Notes under the pieces: generated by a model
What the model was told of the DNA's origin: nothing
Seen by the model: only the letters and a program-made list of their open reading frames with translations
Databases searched by the model: none
Translations under genes and position numbers: made by a program
NCBI GenBank assembly: GCA_002327725.1
Contig: DCXP01000070.1
Location: forward strand, 77,904 to 141,903
Reading direction: 5' to 3'
Source of the DNA: Proteobacteria bacterium UBA2133
Lineage (GTDB): Bacteria > Pseudomonadota > Gammaproteobacteria > Arenicellales > UBA868
DNA: 64,000 nt
Shown here: positions 1 through 9,385 of the stretch, one piece after another
Numbering within the stretch: position 1 is the stretch's first letter
Layout: each line of letters opens with the position of its first letter

Positions 1-2
1 TC

Positions 3-761
3 CTGCCGAACCTGCTTACGACGGCAAGTCTGTTCGCGGCCTTCTACGCGATTATCCAATCCACTGTCGGAAACTTTTCAAACGCGGCTATCGCGGTCAT
101 CGTAGCGGCCGTCCTTGATATGCTGGACGGGCGGGTTGCCCGAATGACAAATACCGCGAGCGACTTTGGCAAGGAATATGACTCACTTGTCGATCTTGTC
201 GCGTTTGGACTAGCGCCGGCCTTGATCCTGTTCGAGTGGGGCCTGCAGACACTTGGAAAGAGTGGCTGGCTGGTTGCATTTACCTACGTTGCCACGACGG
301 CGCTGCGTCTTGCCCGCTTTAACACGCAAGAGCATTCCAGCAAGCGCTACTTCCAGGGACTCCCGTGTCCGGCCGCGGCTGTGCTGCTCGCCGCCGCTGT
401 GTGGACAGCAGAGAGTTATCTCTTGTCCGGTGCTGCCTATCAGATCACCGGGTTCGTGCTGATGGCGCTGCTGGCGTTCGCAATGGTGAGCGGGATGCCT
501 TATCGCAGTTTCAAGGACCTCGACCTGAAACACCGGGTTCCGTTCGTCGCGGTGCTGGCGCTGGTTCTGGTCTTTGTGCTGATTTCCTTCGATCCGCCGG
601 CGGTGCTGCTGACCGTGTCCGGCGCTTATGCGATCTCGGGCGCGGTGGGCTGGTTCTGGCTCCGCAAGGAGGGACAACACGTTTTTCAGGTGGCTGATGA
701 GGAGTCAGGACAGACGCCTGCTCAGGCAGTGCGCCGGGCATCGGGATCCTCGGAAGACTGA
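3..761 (+). CDS. pssA: CDP-diacylglycerol-serine O-phosphatidyltransferase (5' end outside window)
   Basis: Integral membrane enzyme that makes phosphatidylserine from CDP-diacylglycerol and serine, the first step towards phosphatidylethanolamine. The frame is open from base 3, so the true start lies upstream and 252 residues are visible. The CDP-alcohol phosphotransferase signature D-x2-DG-x2-AR-x8-G-x3-D-x3-D is complete at visible residues 39-64, with both downstream Asp residues present. Several hydrophobic segments follow, and the last 30 residues are polar. In many gammaproteobacteria pssA sits between ilvC and leuA, and leuA is indeed next here. A putative promoter beginning 32 bases after the stop suggests leuA is transcribed separately. 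Confidence 0.95.
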   Translation: MPNLLTTASLFAAFYAIIQSTVGNFSNAAIAVIVAAVLDMLDGRVARMTNTASDFGKEYDSLVDLVAFGLAPALILFEWGLQTLGKSGWLVAFTYVATTALRLARFNTQEHSSKRYFQGLPCPAAAVLLAAAVWTAESYLLSGAAYQITGFVLMALLAFAMVSGMPYRSFKDLDLKHRVPFVAVLALVLVFVLISFDPPAVLLTVSGAYAISGAVGWFWLRKEGQHVFQVADEESGQTPAQAVRRASGSSED

Positions 762-793
762 TTCCCACCGGGAAAACCGCGCGGCAGGCGTTT

Positions 794-822
794 TTGCCTG
801 ACCTTCCATCCGGCGTTATACT
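794..822 (+). promoter_or_regulatory. putative sigma70 promoter of the leuA leader
   Basis: A -35 hexamer TTGCCT (794-799) and a -10 hexamer TATACT (817-822) are separated by exactly 17 bases, close to the sigma70 consensus. Seven bases after the -10 box is the A of an ATG at 830. The predicted transcript would therefore start at or within a base or two of that ATG. No experimental start site is available, so this is read from spacing and consensus only. Confidence 0.6.
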
Positions 823-829
823 CGCCGGC

Positions 830-943
830 ATGGCGAGACTTCATACTGCTTCTGAGCCCCGCTCCGGTCACGTTCTGCCCGGACCCCAGCAGGCGCGTCA
901 TCTTCGCGGACTGCTGCATCTGCTGCGCCTGCCGGCGCAATAA
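830..943 (+). CDS. leuL: leuA leader peptide (putative attenuator, 37 aa)
   Basis: A 37-codon ORF ending 96 bases before leuA. Eight codons are leucine, and six of these fall in the ten codons 25-34 (CTT, CTG CTG, CTG CTG, CTG). Such a Leu cluster just before the stop is the hallmark of leucine-attenuation leader peptides, where ribosome stalling on uncharged tRNA-Leu selects an antiterminator. There is no Shine-Dalgarno sequence, and the upstream promoter predicts a transcript starting at the AUG, so it may be translated as a leaderless message. It has no obvious sequence similarity to the E. coli leuL peptide beyond the Leu run. The assignment rests on position, codon content and the promoter. 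Confidence 0.55.
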   Translation: MARLHTASEPRSGHVLPGPQQARHLRGLLHLLRLPAQ

Positions 944-979
944 TTTCTTAATTTCCTCACTACGACAACCCTACCTTGA

Positions 980-1010
980 TCAATCCCTCGCAGGGGGGAA
1001 TGGTTGATTT
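980..1010 (+). terminator. weak hairpin in the leuA leader, possible attenuator
   Basis: An inner CCCT/AGGG stem (985-988 with 992-995, 3-base loop) lies within an outer TCAA/TTGA pairing (980-983 with 1004-1007), followed by three T residues. It sits 36 bases after the leader peptide stop and about 30 bases before leuA. The stem is interrupted and the U-tract is short, so it is a poor intrinsic terminator by itself. Confidence 0.25.
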
Positions 1011-1039
1011 CATAAAGTCTTGATTCGCGGAGAACAAGC

Positions 1040-2587
1040 ATGAACGATCGGCTTTATATATTTGATACCACTTTGCGTGACGGTGAGCAGAGCCCCGGGG
1101 CATCAATGACGGCGGCTGAGAAAATCCGAATCGCACGTCAGCTCGAGAAATTGCGGGTGGATGTCATTGAAGCAGGCTTTCCGGCGGCCAGCGAGGGAGA
1201 CGCTGACGCCGTCCGAATGGTCGCAAAAGAGATTTCCGACAGTCGCGTTTGCGCTCTGGCCAGGGCCAATCCCGGCGATGTTGCCAAGGCGGCAGAGGCT
1301 GTTAAGGATGCGAATGCCCCAAGAATCCATACATTCATCGCAACCTCCCCCATTCACATGCAGGCGAAACTCAGGATGGCTCCCGGGGACGTCCTCGAAA
1401 AAGCGGTCCAGGCTGTCCGCCAGGCGCGTGACTCGGTTGACGATGTCGAGTTCTCGGCGGAGGATGCCGGGCGCTCCGAGGAGGACTTTCTTTGCAGGCT
1501 TTTTGAAGCCGTGATTGATGCGGGAGCACAGACCGTGAACATCCCCGATACCGTGGGTTACACAATGCCGCATCAGTTCGGGGAGATGTTCACCAGGTTG
1601 ATGCATCGTATCCCAAATGCTGACAAAGCGGTGTTCTCGGTCCATTGTCACAATGATCTTGGTGTTGCGGTCGCAAATTCGCTCGCCGCTGTACAAAGCG
1701 GCGCCCGACAGGTGGAGTGCACGATCAACGGTCTGGGTGAGCGAGCAGGCAACGCGTCACTGGAAGAGGTGGTCATGGCTATTCGTACAAGGCGGGATGT
1801 TTTCTCATGCGACACGGCAATCGATACCACCCAGATCCTTCCAGCAAGCCGGTTGGTGGCGAGCGTCACCGGATTTCCAGTGCAGCCGAACAAGGCAATC
1901 GTTGGCGCAAATGCCTTCGCCCATGAAGCGGGAATCCACCAGGATGGCGTCCTGAAACAGCGGGATACCTATGAGATCATGCGGGCCGAGGATGTGGGCT
2001 GGTCAGCCAACCGGATCGTGCTGGGAAAACATTCCGGGCGCACGGCATTTCGTGAGCGCATGTCGGCGCTCGGCATCGAATTTACGAGTGACGCCGAGTT
2101 GAATGCGGCGTTTACACGGTTCAAGGATCTTGCGGATAAGAAGCATGAGATATTTGACGACGATCTTCAAGTGCTCGTGAGCGAGGACGCGGCAAAAGAA
2201 GAAAATCAAGCGCTGCGCTTCATCAGCCTGAAGACGGTGGCGGAAACCGGAAGCGTTCCGGTTGCTGATCTTTCGCTCGAATTTCAGGGGCAGCACCAGT
2301 CAAGCAGCGCAAGCGGCGACGGGCTTGTCGATGCGGCATTCAAGGCAGTCGAGAAGATTGTTCCAGGATCGCGAACCCTACTGCTTTACTCCGTGAACGC
2401 AATTACCGCAGGTTCGGATTCCCAGGGGGAGGTTAGCGTTCGGCTTCAGGAGGACGGCCGAATCGTGAACGGCCAGGGCGCCGACACCGACATCGTGGTG
2501 GCGTCCGTTAAGGCGTATATCAACGGGTTGAACAAGCTCCAGGGTGCGCCACATCGATTTAACCCGCAAAGCGGTGAGACAATCTAA
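1040..2587 (+). CDS. leuA: 2-isopropylmalate synthase
   Basis: Condenses acetyl-CoA with 2-ketoisovalerate to 2-isopropylmalate, the committed step of leucine synthesis. At 515 residues it is full length. The N-terminal TIM barrel opens with the family motif [16 protein letters not shown] (residues 8-23). The metal-binding H-x-H of HCHNDLG is near residue 203. A C-terminal regulatory LeuA domain follows from about residue 390, giving a basis for leucine feedback inhibition. The ATG is preceded by GCGGAGAA. The gene stands alone without leuBCD and is preceded by a Leu-rich leader peptide, so control by attenuation is likely. Confidence 0.97.
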   Translation: MNDRLYIFDTTLRDGEQSPGASMTAAEKIRIARQLEKLRVDVIEAGFPAASEGDADAVRMVAKEISDSRVCALARANPGDVAKAAEAVKDANAPRIHTFIATSPIHMQAKLRMAPGDVLEKAVQAVRQARDSVDDVEFSAEDAGRSEEDFLCRLFEAVIDAGAQTVNIPDTVGYTMPHQFGEMFTRLMHRIPNADKAVFSVHCHNDLGVAVANSLAAVQSGARQVECTINGLGERAGNASLEEVVMAIRTRRDVFSCDTAIDTTQILPASRLVASVTGFPVQPNKAIVGANAFAHEAGIHQDGVLKQRDTYEIMRAEDVGWSANRIVLGKHSGRTAFRERMSALGIEFTSDAELNAAFTRFKDLADKKHEIFDDDLQVLVSEDAAKEENQALRFISLKTVAETGSVPVADLSLEFQGQHQSSSASGDGLVDAAFKAVEKIVPGSRTLLLYSVNAITAGSDSQGEVSVRLQEDGRIVNGQGADTDIVVASVKAYINGLNKLQGAPHRFNPQSGETI

Positions 2588-2596
2588 GCTGCGTTA

Positions 2597-3280
2597 ATGA
2601 GTCGACACGCGCCCTACCTTCGCGAGATGGGGCTGGTGCGGTGGAGGTATTCAGCGCCGGCGCCAGGGGAGCATGGAAGCGCTGCCGCCGGTTCTGCCGC
2701 CGCGGCGGGGATTCAACCCCAGGGAGCGCGCAAGGACCTTGCTCGTCTTGCCGATGAGGTGGCGCGCTGCGAACGGTGTGATCTCCACAGTGTGCGAAGA
2801 AACGTTGTGTTCGGCGCCGGAGATGCCCGCGCGCGTTGGCTTTTTGTCGGCGAGGCACCCGGTGCCGAGGAAGACAAACAGGGATTGCCCTTCGTCGGAC
2901 GGGCGGGGAGTCTTCTGAATGCGATACTCTTCAGTATCGGCTTATCGCGCGATGAGGTCTACATCGCCAACGTACTTAAGTGCCGTCCTCCCAACAACCG
3001 GGACCCGTTCGGGCGTGAAGTTCAGGAATGCAGTCCTTACCTTCAGCAGCAGATTTCCCTTGCGCAGCCGGAAATTATTGTTGCGATGGGCCGCTTCGCG
3101 GCACAGGCGCTGCTGGAAACGGATCAGAGTCTGGCGCAACTTCGTGGCCGGGTACACCAATACAAGATCGACCAGCTTCCGCTGGTGGTCACCTACCACC
3201 CGGCTTACCTTCTCCGTTCGCCGTCGGCCAAAGGCAAAAGTTGGGAAGACCTGCGGCTCGCGTGCTCAGTTATGAGTTAA
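2597..3280 (+). CDS. uracil-DNA glycosylase, Fe-S family 4/5 type
   Basis: Excises uracil from DNA. The protein (227 aa) has an N-terminal stretch of about 65 residues rich in Ala and Gly, then the SPO1-type UDG domain. GEAPGAEEDKQG (motif A region) and HPAYLLRSP (motif B region) are present. Four cysteines suit a 4Fe-4S cluster: a CERC pair, then two Cys separated by 15 residues (VLKC and VQEC). The N-terminal extension is typical of the gammaproteobacterial proteins encoded next to rimI, which follows here with a gap of under ten bases. It starts nine bases after leuA, so read-through from leuA is plausible. Confidence 0.9.
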   Translation: MSRHAPYLREMGLVRWRYSAPAPGEHGSAAAGSAAAAGIQPQGARKDLARLADEVARCERCDLHSVRRNVVFGAGDARARWLFVGEAPGAEEDKQGLPFVGRAGSLLNAILFSIGLSRDEVYIANVLKCRPPNNRDPFGREVQECSPYLQQQISLAQPEIIVAMGRFAAQALLETDQSLAQLRGRVHQYKIDQLPLVVTYHPAYLLRSPSAKGKSWEDLRLACSVMS

Positions 3281-3289
3281 CCCGATTTG

Positions 3290-3742
3290 ATGGACTCTGG
3301 CACTGAAGCTGTGGCAATTCACCCCATGATCGTCGATGACCTCGGCCGGGTTGCGGAACTGGAACAGGCCGTTTCTCCAGCACCCTGGAGCCCGGGAGTG
3401 TTCCTCGACTGCCTAAAGGTGGATTATGAGTGCTGGGTGCTGCGTTCGGATGATGTATTTGGCTATGCCATTGCGGCTCTTGGCGCCGGCGAGGCCCACT
3501 TGCTGAATATCGCGGTTGCGCCGAGTAAACAGGGGCGGGGATTCGGGGGGCAATTGCTGAGAAAAATTATCCGGGTAGCCCGGGAGGAGGACACCGAGCG
3601 CCTGTTGCTTGAGGTACGACCCAGCAACCTAAGGGCCCAGGCAATCTACCAAAAAGCAGGTTTTGAGCTGCTGAGCCGGCGGCCCAGATATTACGGCCCG
3701 CCGCAAAAGGAGGACGCACTGGTCTATGCCCTGGAGTTCTGA
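3290..3742 (+). CDS. rimI: ribosomal protein bS18-alanine N-acetyltransferase
   Basis: A GNAT acetyltransferase (150 aa) that acetylates the N-terminal alanine of bS18. The acetyl-CoA loop reads VAPSKQGRGFGGQLL, matching the R/Q-x2-G-x-G/A pattern. LLLEVRPSNLRAQAIYQKAGF is the typical RimI region with the catalytic-side Glu and the Y-x3-GF ending. ATG at 3290 is chosen; a TTG codon directly before it is an alternative that adds one residue. Its probable substrate, rpsR, is encoded 5 kb downstream. It likely shares a transcript with the uracil-DNA glycosylase gene. Confidence 0.9.
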   Translation: MDSGTEAVAIHPMIVDDLGRVAELEQAVSPAPWSPGVFLDCLKVDYECWVLRSDDVFGYAIAALGAGEAHLLNIAVAPSKQGRGFGGQLLRKIIRVAREEDTERLLLEVRPSNLRAQAIYQKAGFELLSRRPRYYGPPQKEDALVYALEF

Positions 3743-3832
3743 GTACGCGCTCTTAAGCATTTATACCAGCCACAAGATGTACCGGGTAAAATCTCCTGAG
3801 TAACGTAAAGCAGGCAGGACAGGCAGGAAAAG

Positions 3833-4672
3833 TTGAGTCGAATGAGATTCCGCTTGGGGGCTAGTTTCAAACCGGAACCGTCGTCTGGGATGAAGTGGGC
3901 CAGCGAGTGCGGAGACGATACTGATATTGCGGCCTGGTTTCAAACCACACTGGGCCGTGAGATCTGCGATACAACGCGCCGGTGCGTGTCGCGGCTGATC
4001 CCCTCTGGCTACTATCGTACGGGATTTCAGGTTGGTTTCTGCAACGTAAACCTTTTGCACAAGGCCGAACACGCGTATTGGGGAGGTCCTTCGCAAGGCG
4101 GCGTGCGCGTTAATAATTATGATGATGAACGTACACGACTCGCGTGCGTTCCTGAGAATCTACCGTTTGGCGCTCGCTCAATCGACCTGCTGGCATTGCC
4201 TTTTGTTCTCGACTTTTCGCCTCATCCACATGCGGTCCTGAGGGAGGCTTACGGTGTACTCGCCCCCGAGGGTTGTATGGTGATCTGCGGGTTTAACCGC
4301 TGGGGCCTTTGGGGGCTGCGCCGAAGCCTGATGCTGCGCCCACGCCACGGCCCCTGGGCTGGAAGTTTTCTATCGCTAGGTCAAGTCCAGGACTGGAGTC
4401 GCTTACTGGGATTGGAACTCATATCCGCTGCGTCCGTGTTTTATCGCCCCCCCATCGGCAGTTCACGACTGCTTGCCAAAACGGTGTTTCTTGAGGCCGT
4501 GGGTGACCGGTGGTGGCCTTTGCTCTCCGGGGCTTATGTTGTGGTCGTGAAAAAGAGGGCGTTTGGCCAGTCCGCTATGCTGGAGCCGGTTCGCGCTTCA
4601 CGGCGCCGTGTATCGGAGCCATTTGTCTCCGCAATGCCGAGGCATGCTGCCAAGAGGAAAGTGCGGACCTAA
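3833..4672 (+). CDS. YafS-like class I SAM-dependent methyltransferase family protein
   Basis: A 279-residue protein resembling E. coli YafS, which is also encoded beside rnhA and dnaQ. The matching core runs from LPFGARSIDLLALPFVLDF through HAVLREAYGVLAPEG to VICGFNRWGLWGLRRS, that is motifs II-III of a Rossmann methyltransferase, followed by a basic C-terminal tail. The Gly-rich SAM loop (motif I) expected near residues 50-60 is poorly conserved, so activity is uncertain. A TTG start at 3833 has a good AGGA five bases upstream. ATG codons at 3842 and 3890 are alternatives, and the last best matches YafS length. It ends at the base before rnhA starts. The substrate is unknown. Confidence 0.75.
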   Translation: MSRMRFRLGASFKPEPSSGMKWASECGDDTDIAAWFQTTLGREICDTTRRCVSRLIPSGYYRTGFQVGFCNVNLLHKAEHAYWGGPSQGGVRVNNYDDERTRLACVPENLPFGARSIDLLALPFVLDFSPHPHAVLREAYGVLAPEGCMVICGFNRWGLWGLRRSLMLRPRHGPWAGSFLSLGQVQDWSRLLGLELISAASVFYRPPIGSSRLLAKTVFLEAVGDRWWPLLSGAYVVVVKKRAFGQSAMLEPVRASRRRVSEPFVSAMPRHAAKRKVRT

Positions 4673-5158
4673 ATGACTGCGTTAGCCGATCAAAAAGCAC
4701 TGGCGCTTTTCACCGACGGAGCCTGTCGGGGAAACCCGGGACCTGGGGGCTGGGGTGTTCTGATTCGGGACGACTCACAAGAAACGGAACTGTTTGGCTC
4801 GGAACGCCACACAACCAATAATCGTATGGAGCTTGTCGCGGCAATCCGGGCTCTCGAAGCTGTTAGTCCTGAACATCCGGTAGCCGTTTACACGGATTCG
4901 CAATATGTCCGCAATGGGGTTACACAGTGGATTCCCAAGTGGAAGGCGAATGGCTGGAGAACTGCCGCGAAAAAGCCCGTCAAGAACCAGGACCTCTGGA
5001 AACAGCTGGAGAGTGCTGCCGAACGGCGGCGTGTCAGTTGGCACTGGGTCCGGGGTCACAGCGGACATCCGGAGAATGAACGGGCGGATGCGCTGGCAAA
5101 CCGGGCAATTGATCTTATGCTCGCCGACGATACCGGGGTTGGAGGTACGACAGAATGA
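4673..5158 (+). CDS. rnhA: ribonuclease HI
   Basis: Degrades the RNA strand of RNA-DNA hybrids. At 161 residues it has the usual length. All four carboxylates are visible: Asp in [11 protein letters not shown], Glu in [10 protein letters not shown], Asp in YTDSQYV and Asp in NERADALAN. The start abuts the stop of the YafS-like gene, and the end overlaps dnaQ by four bases (ATGA). The three genes are thus translationally coupled. In E. coli rnhA and dnaQ are divergent; here they are co-directional, as in Pseudomonas. Confidence 0.97.
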   Translation: MTALADQKALALFTDGACRGNPGPGGWGVLIRDDSQETELFGSERHTTNNRMELVAAIRALEAVSPEHPVAVYTDSQYVRNGVTQWIPKWKANGWRTAAKKPVKNQDLWKQLESAAERRRVSWHWVRGHSGHPENERADALANRAIDLMLADDTGVGGTTE

Positions 5159-5865
5159 ACCTGATTGTGCTGGATACGGAAACGACCGGTCTCGATGCGG
5201 CGCAAGGACACCGCGTGATAGAGCTCGGCTGCGTACTCCTCAGCCACCGCAAACACACCGATATGCGGTTTCATACCTACCTGAACCCTAAGCACCCTAT
5301 CGACCCTGAGGCGCAGGAGGTCCATGGCATCACCGAAAATTTCCTCGAGGGTAAGCCTTCGTTTCCTGAAATGATGGATAAGTTTCTCGACTTCGTAAGG
5401 GGATCGGAACTGGTCATCCATAACGCCCCTTTTGACCTCGGATTTCTTAACCAGGAATTGGAACTGGCAGGCAATCCATCCCGATTGGAAGATATCTGCG
5501 AGATCACGGATTCGCTGGAACTTGCACGACAGATGCATCCGGGTCAGCGGAACAGTCTTGATGCCCTTTGCCGCCGTTATAACGTGGACAATAGCGGCCG
5601 TGAACTCCACGGCGCCCTCCTGGATGCCGAAATCCTGGCAGACGTATACCTCGCGATGACCGGCGGACAGACGGCCTTGGCATTAGAGGGCGGGGCGTCG
5701 AAGGATACGGGGATAGGCGCCGGTGCAGCCAGGCAACACGATGATGTTCAGTTTCCAGTGATTCGGGCGAACGAAGAGGAACTAGTCGAACATCGACGTT
5801 GGCTCGAGTTACTCGATCCCCAAAGCCCCTGGCACAACATCGATCAGGCTGACGATCTCCACTGA
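5155..5865 (+). CDS. dnaQ: DNA polymerase III epsilon subunit (3'-5' proofreading exonuclease)
   Basis: Proofreading subunit of the replicative polymerase core. The DEDDh exonuclease motifs are present: Exo I DTETTGLD near residue 7, Exo [13 protein letters not shown] near 90, and Exo III with His-Ala-Leu-Leu-Asp ([14 protein letters not shown]) near 150. The C-terminal 60 residues form the variable linker and alpha-binding tail. At 236 residues it is normal. It starts inside the rnhA stop. The alpha subunit, dnaE, is encoded at 31 kb in this window. Confidence 0.96.
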   Translation: MNLIVLDTETTGLDAAQGHRVIELGCVLLSHRKHTDMRFHTYLNPKHPIDPEAQEVHGITENFLEGKPSFPEMMDKFLDFVRGSELVIHNAPFDLGFLNQELELAGNPSRLEDICEITDSLELARQMHPGQRNSLDALCRRYNVDNSGRELHGALLDAEILADVYLAMTGGQTALALEGGASKDTGIGAGAARQHDDVQFPVIRANEEELVEHRRWLELLDPQSPWHNIDQADDLH

Positions 5866-5929
5866 GCGAAACACTCGTCCAACCGGCGATGACGGCCGGA
5901 AAGCTTTTGTACCAGACTGGAGTCCCCTC

Positions 5930-5957
5930 TTGGCACCCTCTAAAATAGGCGGATAAT
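5930..5957 (+). promoter_or_regulatory. putative sigma70 promoter of acs
   Basis: TTGGCA (5930-5935) and GATAAT (5952-5957) are separated by 16 bases in the 125-base gap between dnaQ and acs. The predicted start site near 5964 would leave a leader of about 27 bases containing a purine-rich ribosome-binding region before the acs ATG. Confidence 0.5.
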
Positions 5958-5990
5958 TCAAAGTCTTAGTGTGACCGTAGGAATAATGAG

Positions 5991-7928
5991 ATGAGCGAAC
6001 CCACCCTGTATAAGGTCGACCCGGAATTTGCGGCCAATGCCCACATCAGCCGGGACGGATATGAAGAGATGTACCGGCGTTCGGTTGAAGACCCGGAGTC
6101 CTTCTGGGCGGAGCAGGCTGAGAAGTTCGTAGACTGGTTCACACCCTGGCATACCGTCAGTCAGTGGGACTACCACAGCGGCGAGATCAGGTGGTTTGAT
6201 GGGGCAACGCTCAATGTCGCCTACAACTGTATCGACCGGCATCTTGCTACGCGGGGCGACCAGACTGCGATTATCTGGGAGTGTGATGACCCCTCCACTG
6301 ACAGCAAACTGACGTTTAATGAACTCCATCAGGAGGTGTGCCGGTTCTCCAATGTTCTGAAGGCCCGGGGTGTAGGCAAGGGAGACCGGGTCTCAATCTA
6401 TATGCCCATGATTCCGGAAGCAGCGGTCGCGATGCTGGCCTGCGCGAGGATTGGTGCGGTCCATTCGGTAGTGTTCGGCGGATTCTCACCCGAAGCGTTA
6501 CGGGATCGAATCCTGGATTCTGACTGCCGGGTTGTCATTACGGCGGATGAGGGCCCGCGAGGCGGAAAACCGGTCCCGCTTAAGGCCAATGTCGAGAAAG
6601 CCCTCGAGGGCTGTCCCGAGGTGCATACGACGATCGTGGTCAGGCGGACCGGGAACGACGTCCCTTCCGGTGGCGAGCGCGATCTCTGGTACCACGAAGC
6701 GGTCGCGTCGGCTTCGACGGAGTGTGATCCCGAGCCGATGAATGCGGAAGACCCGCTGTTCATCCTCTACACGTCCGGATCGACGGGAAAGCCAAAGGGT
6801 GTACTGCACACGACCGGTGGCTATCAGTTATATGCAGCGATGACCCACCGCTATGTGTTTGATTATCACGATGGCGATATTTTCTGGTGCACAGCAGATG
6901 TCGGCTGGATCACGGGGCACAGTTATATCCTTTATGGCCCATTGGCCAACGGTGCGACTACGCTGATGTTTGAGGGCGTGCCCACCTATCCGGACGCGTC
7001 GCGTTTCTGGCAGGTGGTCGATAAACACCAGGTGAATATCTTCTACACCGCCCCGACGGCGATCCGGGCCCTGATGAGCCAGGGAGATGACCCCGTCGCT
7101 GCAACACAGCGTACCAGCTTGAGACTGCTCGGCACTGTCGGAGAGCCGATCAACCCGGAAGCGTGGGAATGGTATTTCCAGACAGTTGGGGAAAAACGGT
7201 GTCCCATTGTGGATACCTGGTGGCAGACCGAGACCGGGGGGATTCTGATCACGCCACTTCCGGGCGCCACCGATCTCAAGCCAGGCTCAGCCACTCGGCC
7301 CTTCTTCGGAATCTCACCCGCACTCCTGGACACAGACGGAAAGGAACTGGAGGGTGTGGCATCCGGAAATCTGGTTATTATGGGTTCGTGGCCCGGCCAG
7401 ATGCGCACGGTCTACGGAGATCATGACCGCTTTATACAAACCTATTTCTCTACCTACCCGGGTTATTACATGACGGGCGACGGCGCCCGGCGCGATGAGG
7501 ACGGCTATTACTGGATCACCGGCCGGGTTGATGATGTGATCAACGTATCCGGTCACCGGATGGGGACTGCCGAAGTAGAGAGCGCGCTGGTGTTACACCC
7601 GCAGGTCGCGGAAGCTGCTGTCGTGGGATATCCGCATGAAATAAAGGGACAGGGCATCTACGCGTACGTCACGCCCATGGCCGGGACGACGCCAACAGAA
7701 GAACTCAGAACTGAACTGATTGCCCTGGTGCGAAAAGAGATCGGCCCGATAGCAAGTCCCGATGCCATTCAATGGGCTCCCGGTCTGCCAAAGACCCGGT
7801 CCGGCAAAATCATGCGTCGAATTCTGAGAAAGATTGCCGCCAATGAGCTCGAGAATCTCGGTGATACCTCGACCCTTGCCGAGCCCGCGGTGGTAGACGA
7901 GCTGATCGAGAACCGGGCGGTGAAATGA
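5991..7928 (+). CDS. acs: acetyl-CoA synthetase (AMP-forming)
   Basis: Activates acetate to acetyl-CoA through acetyl-AMP. Length is 645 residues, as in E. coli. The AMP-binding P-loop [18 protein letters not shown] lies near residue 260 and the TWWQTETGG adenylate motif near residue 410. The C-terminal hinge is [31 protein letters not shown] near residue 605 contains the Lys that is the known site of regulatory acetylation in this family. It is monocistronic, preceded by its own candidate promoter, and followed by a candidate promoter for rpsF. Confidence 0.97.
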   Translation: MSEPTLYKVDPEFAANAHISRDGYEEMYRRSVEDPESFWAEQAEKFVDWFTPWHTVSQWDYHSGEIRWFDGATLNVAYNCIDRHLATRGDQTAIIWECDDPSTDSKLTFNELHQEVCRFSNVLKARGVGKGDRVSIYMPMIPEAAVAMLACARIGAVHSVVFGGFSPEALRDRILDSDCRVVITADEGPRGGKPVPLKANVEKALEGCPEVHTTIVVRRTGNDVPSGGERDLWYHEAVASASTECDPEPMNAEDPLFILYTSGSTGKPKGVLHTTGGYQLYAAMTHRYVFDYHDGDIFWCTADVGWITGHSYILYGPLANGATTLMFEGVPTYPDASRFWQVVDKHQVNIFYTAPTAIRALMSQGDDPVAATQRTSLRLLGTVGEPINPEAWEWYFQTVGEKRCPIVDTWWQTETGGILITPLPGATDLKPGSATRPFFGISPALLDTDGKELEGVASGNLVIMGSWPGQMRTVYGDHDRFIQTYFSTYPGYYMTGDGARRDEDGYYWITGRVDDVINVSGHRMGTAEVESALVLHPQVAEAAVVGYPHEIKGQGIYAYVTPMAGTTPTEELRTELIALVRKEIGPIASPDAIQWAPGLPKTRSGKIMRRILRKIAANELENLGDTSTLAEPAVVDELIENRAVK

Positions 7929-7958
7929 TCAGGCGCTCCCGGTGCGAAGGCATGCTGC

Positions 7959-7987
7959 TTGCGGGAGCCCGCTGACCCGGCTAGAAT
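7959..7987 (+). promoter_or_regulatory. putative sigma70 promoter of the rpsF operon
   Basis: TTGCGG (7959-7964) and TAGAAT (7982-7987) lie exactly 17 bases apart. A 7-base inverted repeat, GCGGGAG (7961-7967) with CTCCCGC (7992-7998), brackets the -10 box. The predicted leader is about 70 bases long and is the place to look for the conserved S6:S18 autoregulatory RNA motif, which I cannot confirm by eye. Confidence 0.5.
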
Positions 7988-8066
7988 CCCGCTCCCGCAG
8001 CGCATCAGCGCATGCTCCTTGCTCCACCAACCCGTTTGGGGGGCTTTAAACCAAAAGGAGAAACAT

Positions 8067-8597
8067 ATGCGACACTATGAAGTCGTTTTTCTGGTTCATC
8101 CGGACCAGAGCGAGCAGGTCGGCGCTATGGTCGACAAGTACCAGGCTCTGATCGAAGGCAACGGTGGGCATGTGCACCGCTGTGAAGACTGGGGCCGCCG
8201 GCACCTCGCTTACAACGTCGGCAAAGTGCACAAGGCGCACTACGTGCTCATGAATATCGAGTGCGATCAGCCGACAATGGACGAAATCACGAGCATGTTC
8301 AAGTTCAGTGATGCCGTCCTTAGAAACCTCGTTATTCGGCGAGATACCGCCGTCACGGAGCGATCCCCACTTGCGGATCATCAAGCCGACGATGATGCCG
8401 ATTCCGCCGATTCCGCCGACTCCGCTGGGCCCGTAAGGGAGGAGTCGGGTGACACCGAAACGCCCATGGCCGGGGCCGAAACTCCTGATGTAAAGGCGGA
8501 AAGCGCGACTGAGGGGGAGGCTCCGAGTGGCGAGGTAGCGGAATCGCTACCCGCAGCGGATGAAGCGCAGGAGACCGCCGAGGAGAAAACAACATGA
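8067..8597 (+). CDS. rpsF: 30S ribosomal protein bS6 with long acidic tail
   Basis: Binds the 30S platform as a partner of bS18. The family core starts [14 protein letters not shown], and ATG at 8067 follows an AAAGGAG ribosome-binding site; a longer reading frame from 7959 is rejected on this ground. The core ends near residue 105. About 70 further residues are Asp/Glu/Ala/Ser-rich, including three consecutive ADS units encoded by a 9-base tandem repeat. E. coli bS6 has a short acidic end that RimK extends with glutamate; here a long acidic tail is encoded in the gene. rpsR overlaps the stop by four bases, and priB, found between them in E. coli, is absent. Confidence 0.95.
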   Translation: MRHYEVVFLVHPDQSEQVGAMVDKYQALIEGNGGHVHRCEDWGRRHLAYNVGKVHKAHYVLMNIECDQPTMDEITSMFKFSDAVLRNLVIRRDTAVTERSPLADHQADDDADSADSADSAGPVREESGDTETPMAGAETPDVKAESATEGEAPSGEVAESLPAADEAQETAEEKTT

Positions 8598-8818
8598 ACC
8601 GTGTAAGCAAGAGACGAAAGTATTGCCGCTTCACCGCCCTCGGGATCGACGAGATTGACTATAAGGACCTCGACACACTAAAGGCATATATCACCGAGAC
8701 CGGAAAGATTATGCCCAGCCGAAACACCGGGACCAAGGCGCGATACCAGCGGCAGTTGGCCACTGCCATTAAACGTGCACGGTTTCTGGCGTTACTGCCG
8801 TACACCGATCAGCATTGA
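8594..8818 (+). CDS. rpsR: 30S ribosomal protein bS18
   Basis: A 74-residue platform protein that pairs with bS6. It has the family landmarks [56 protein letters not shown]. It starts inside the rpsF stop (ATGA), so translation of the two partners is coupled. The RimI enzyme that acetylates bS18 is encoded at 3.3 kb. Confidence 0.98.
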   Translation: MNRVSKRRKYCRFTALGIDEIDYKDLDTLKAYITETGKIMPSRNTGTKARYQRQLATAIKRARFLALLPYTDQH

Positions 8819-8827
8819 GGGTTGGTC

Positions 8828-9346
8828 ATGGAACTCATCCTTCTTGAAAAAATCCAGAACCTCGGTGACCTTGGAGATATCGTTAAGGTCAAATCTGGTT
8901 ATGGACGAAACTACCTGATTCCCCAGGGCAAGGCAGTGCCCGCAAGTGAGGAAGCGAAAGAACAGGTCGAGGAGCGCCGCCGGGAACTCGCGAAACTGGA
9001 TTCCGAGCGTCGTGAGTCCGCCGAGGCGAAAGCCGCACTGCTGCCAGAACGGCTGACGGTAAAACGGTTGGTGGCTGAAGAGGGCAAGTTGTTTGGCTCG
9101 GTCAGTCCGGTCGATGTCGCGGAACTGTTGCAGGCGGCTGAGATTGCTGTACAGCGATCGGAGATCTCGATGCCGGATGGCCCGATCAAAACCCTGGGCG
9201 AACATACTGTCTCCATCATCCTCCACCCCGAGGTGCAGTCCAGCATCGAGGTCGTCGTTGAAGCCGAAAACGAGCCCGAGGAACCCGGCACCCCGGCAGC
9301 CGACAAGAACGAGCAGGAACCCCCAGCCGAAACCCCGGCCGAATAG
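8828..9346 (+). CDS. rplI: 50S ribosomal protein bL9 with acidic extension
   Basis: The N-terminal domain MELILLEKIQNLGDLGDIVKV and GYGRNYLIPQGKA are diagnostic. ATG at 8828 is chosen; the TTG six bases upstream would add two residues foreign to the family. The central helix and C-terminal domain (KRLVAEEGKLFGSVSPVDVAELL) follow. At 172 residues the protein is about 23 longer than E. coli bL9, and the excess is a Glu/Pro/Ala-rich acidic tail. It is the last ribosomal gene of the rpsF-rpsR-rplI cluster. Confidence 0.96.
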   Translation: MELILLEKIQNLGDLGDIVKVKSGYGRNYLIPQGKAVPASEEAKEQVEERRRELAKLDSERRESAEAKAALLPERLTVKRLVAEEGKLFGSVSPVDVAELLQAAEIAVQRSEISMPDGPIKTLGEHTVSIILHPEVQSSIEVVVEAENEPEEPGTPAADKNEQEPPAETPAE

Positions 9347-9385
9347 GGCCCGGAATCACAAATTCAGATTCACCCGGTGTTTTAG

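Noticed and set aside
7959..8066. N-terminal extension of bS6 from an earlier start
   Set aside because: The first 36 residues match nothing in the family, the frame would begin within the promoter, and ATG at 8067 has a strong AAAGGAG.
8380..8430. Short tandem repeats as a CRISPR-like or mobile repeat
   Set aside because: Units are nine bases, in frame, and encode Ala-Asp-Ser triplets in the acidic tail of bS6; there are no spacers.
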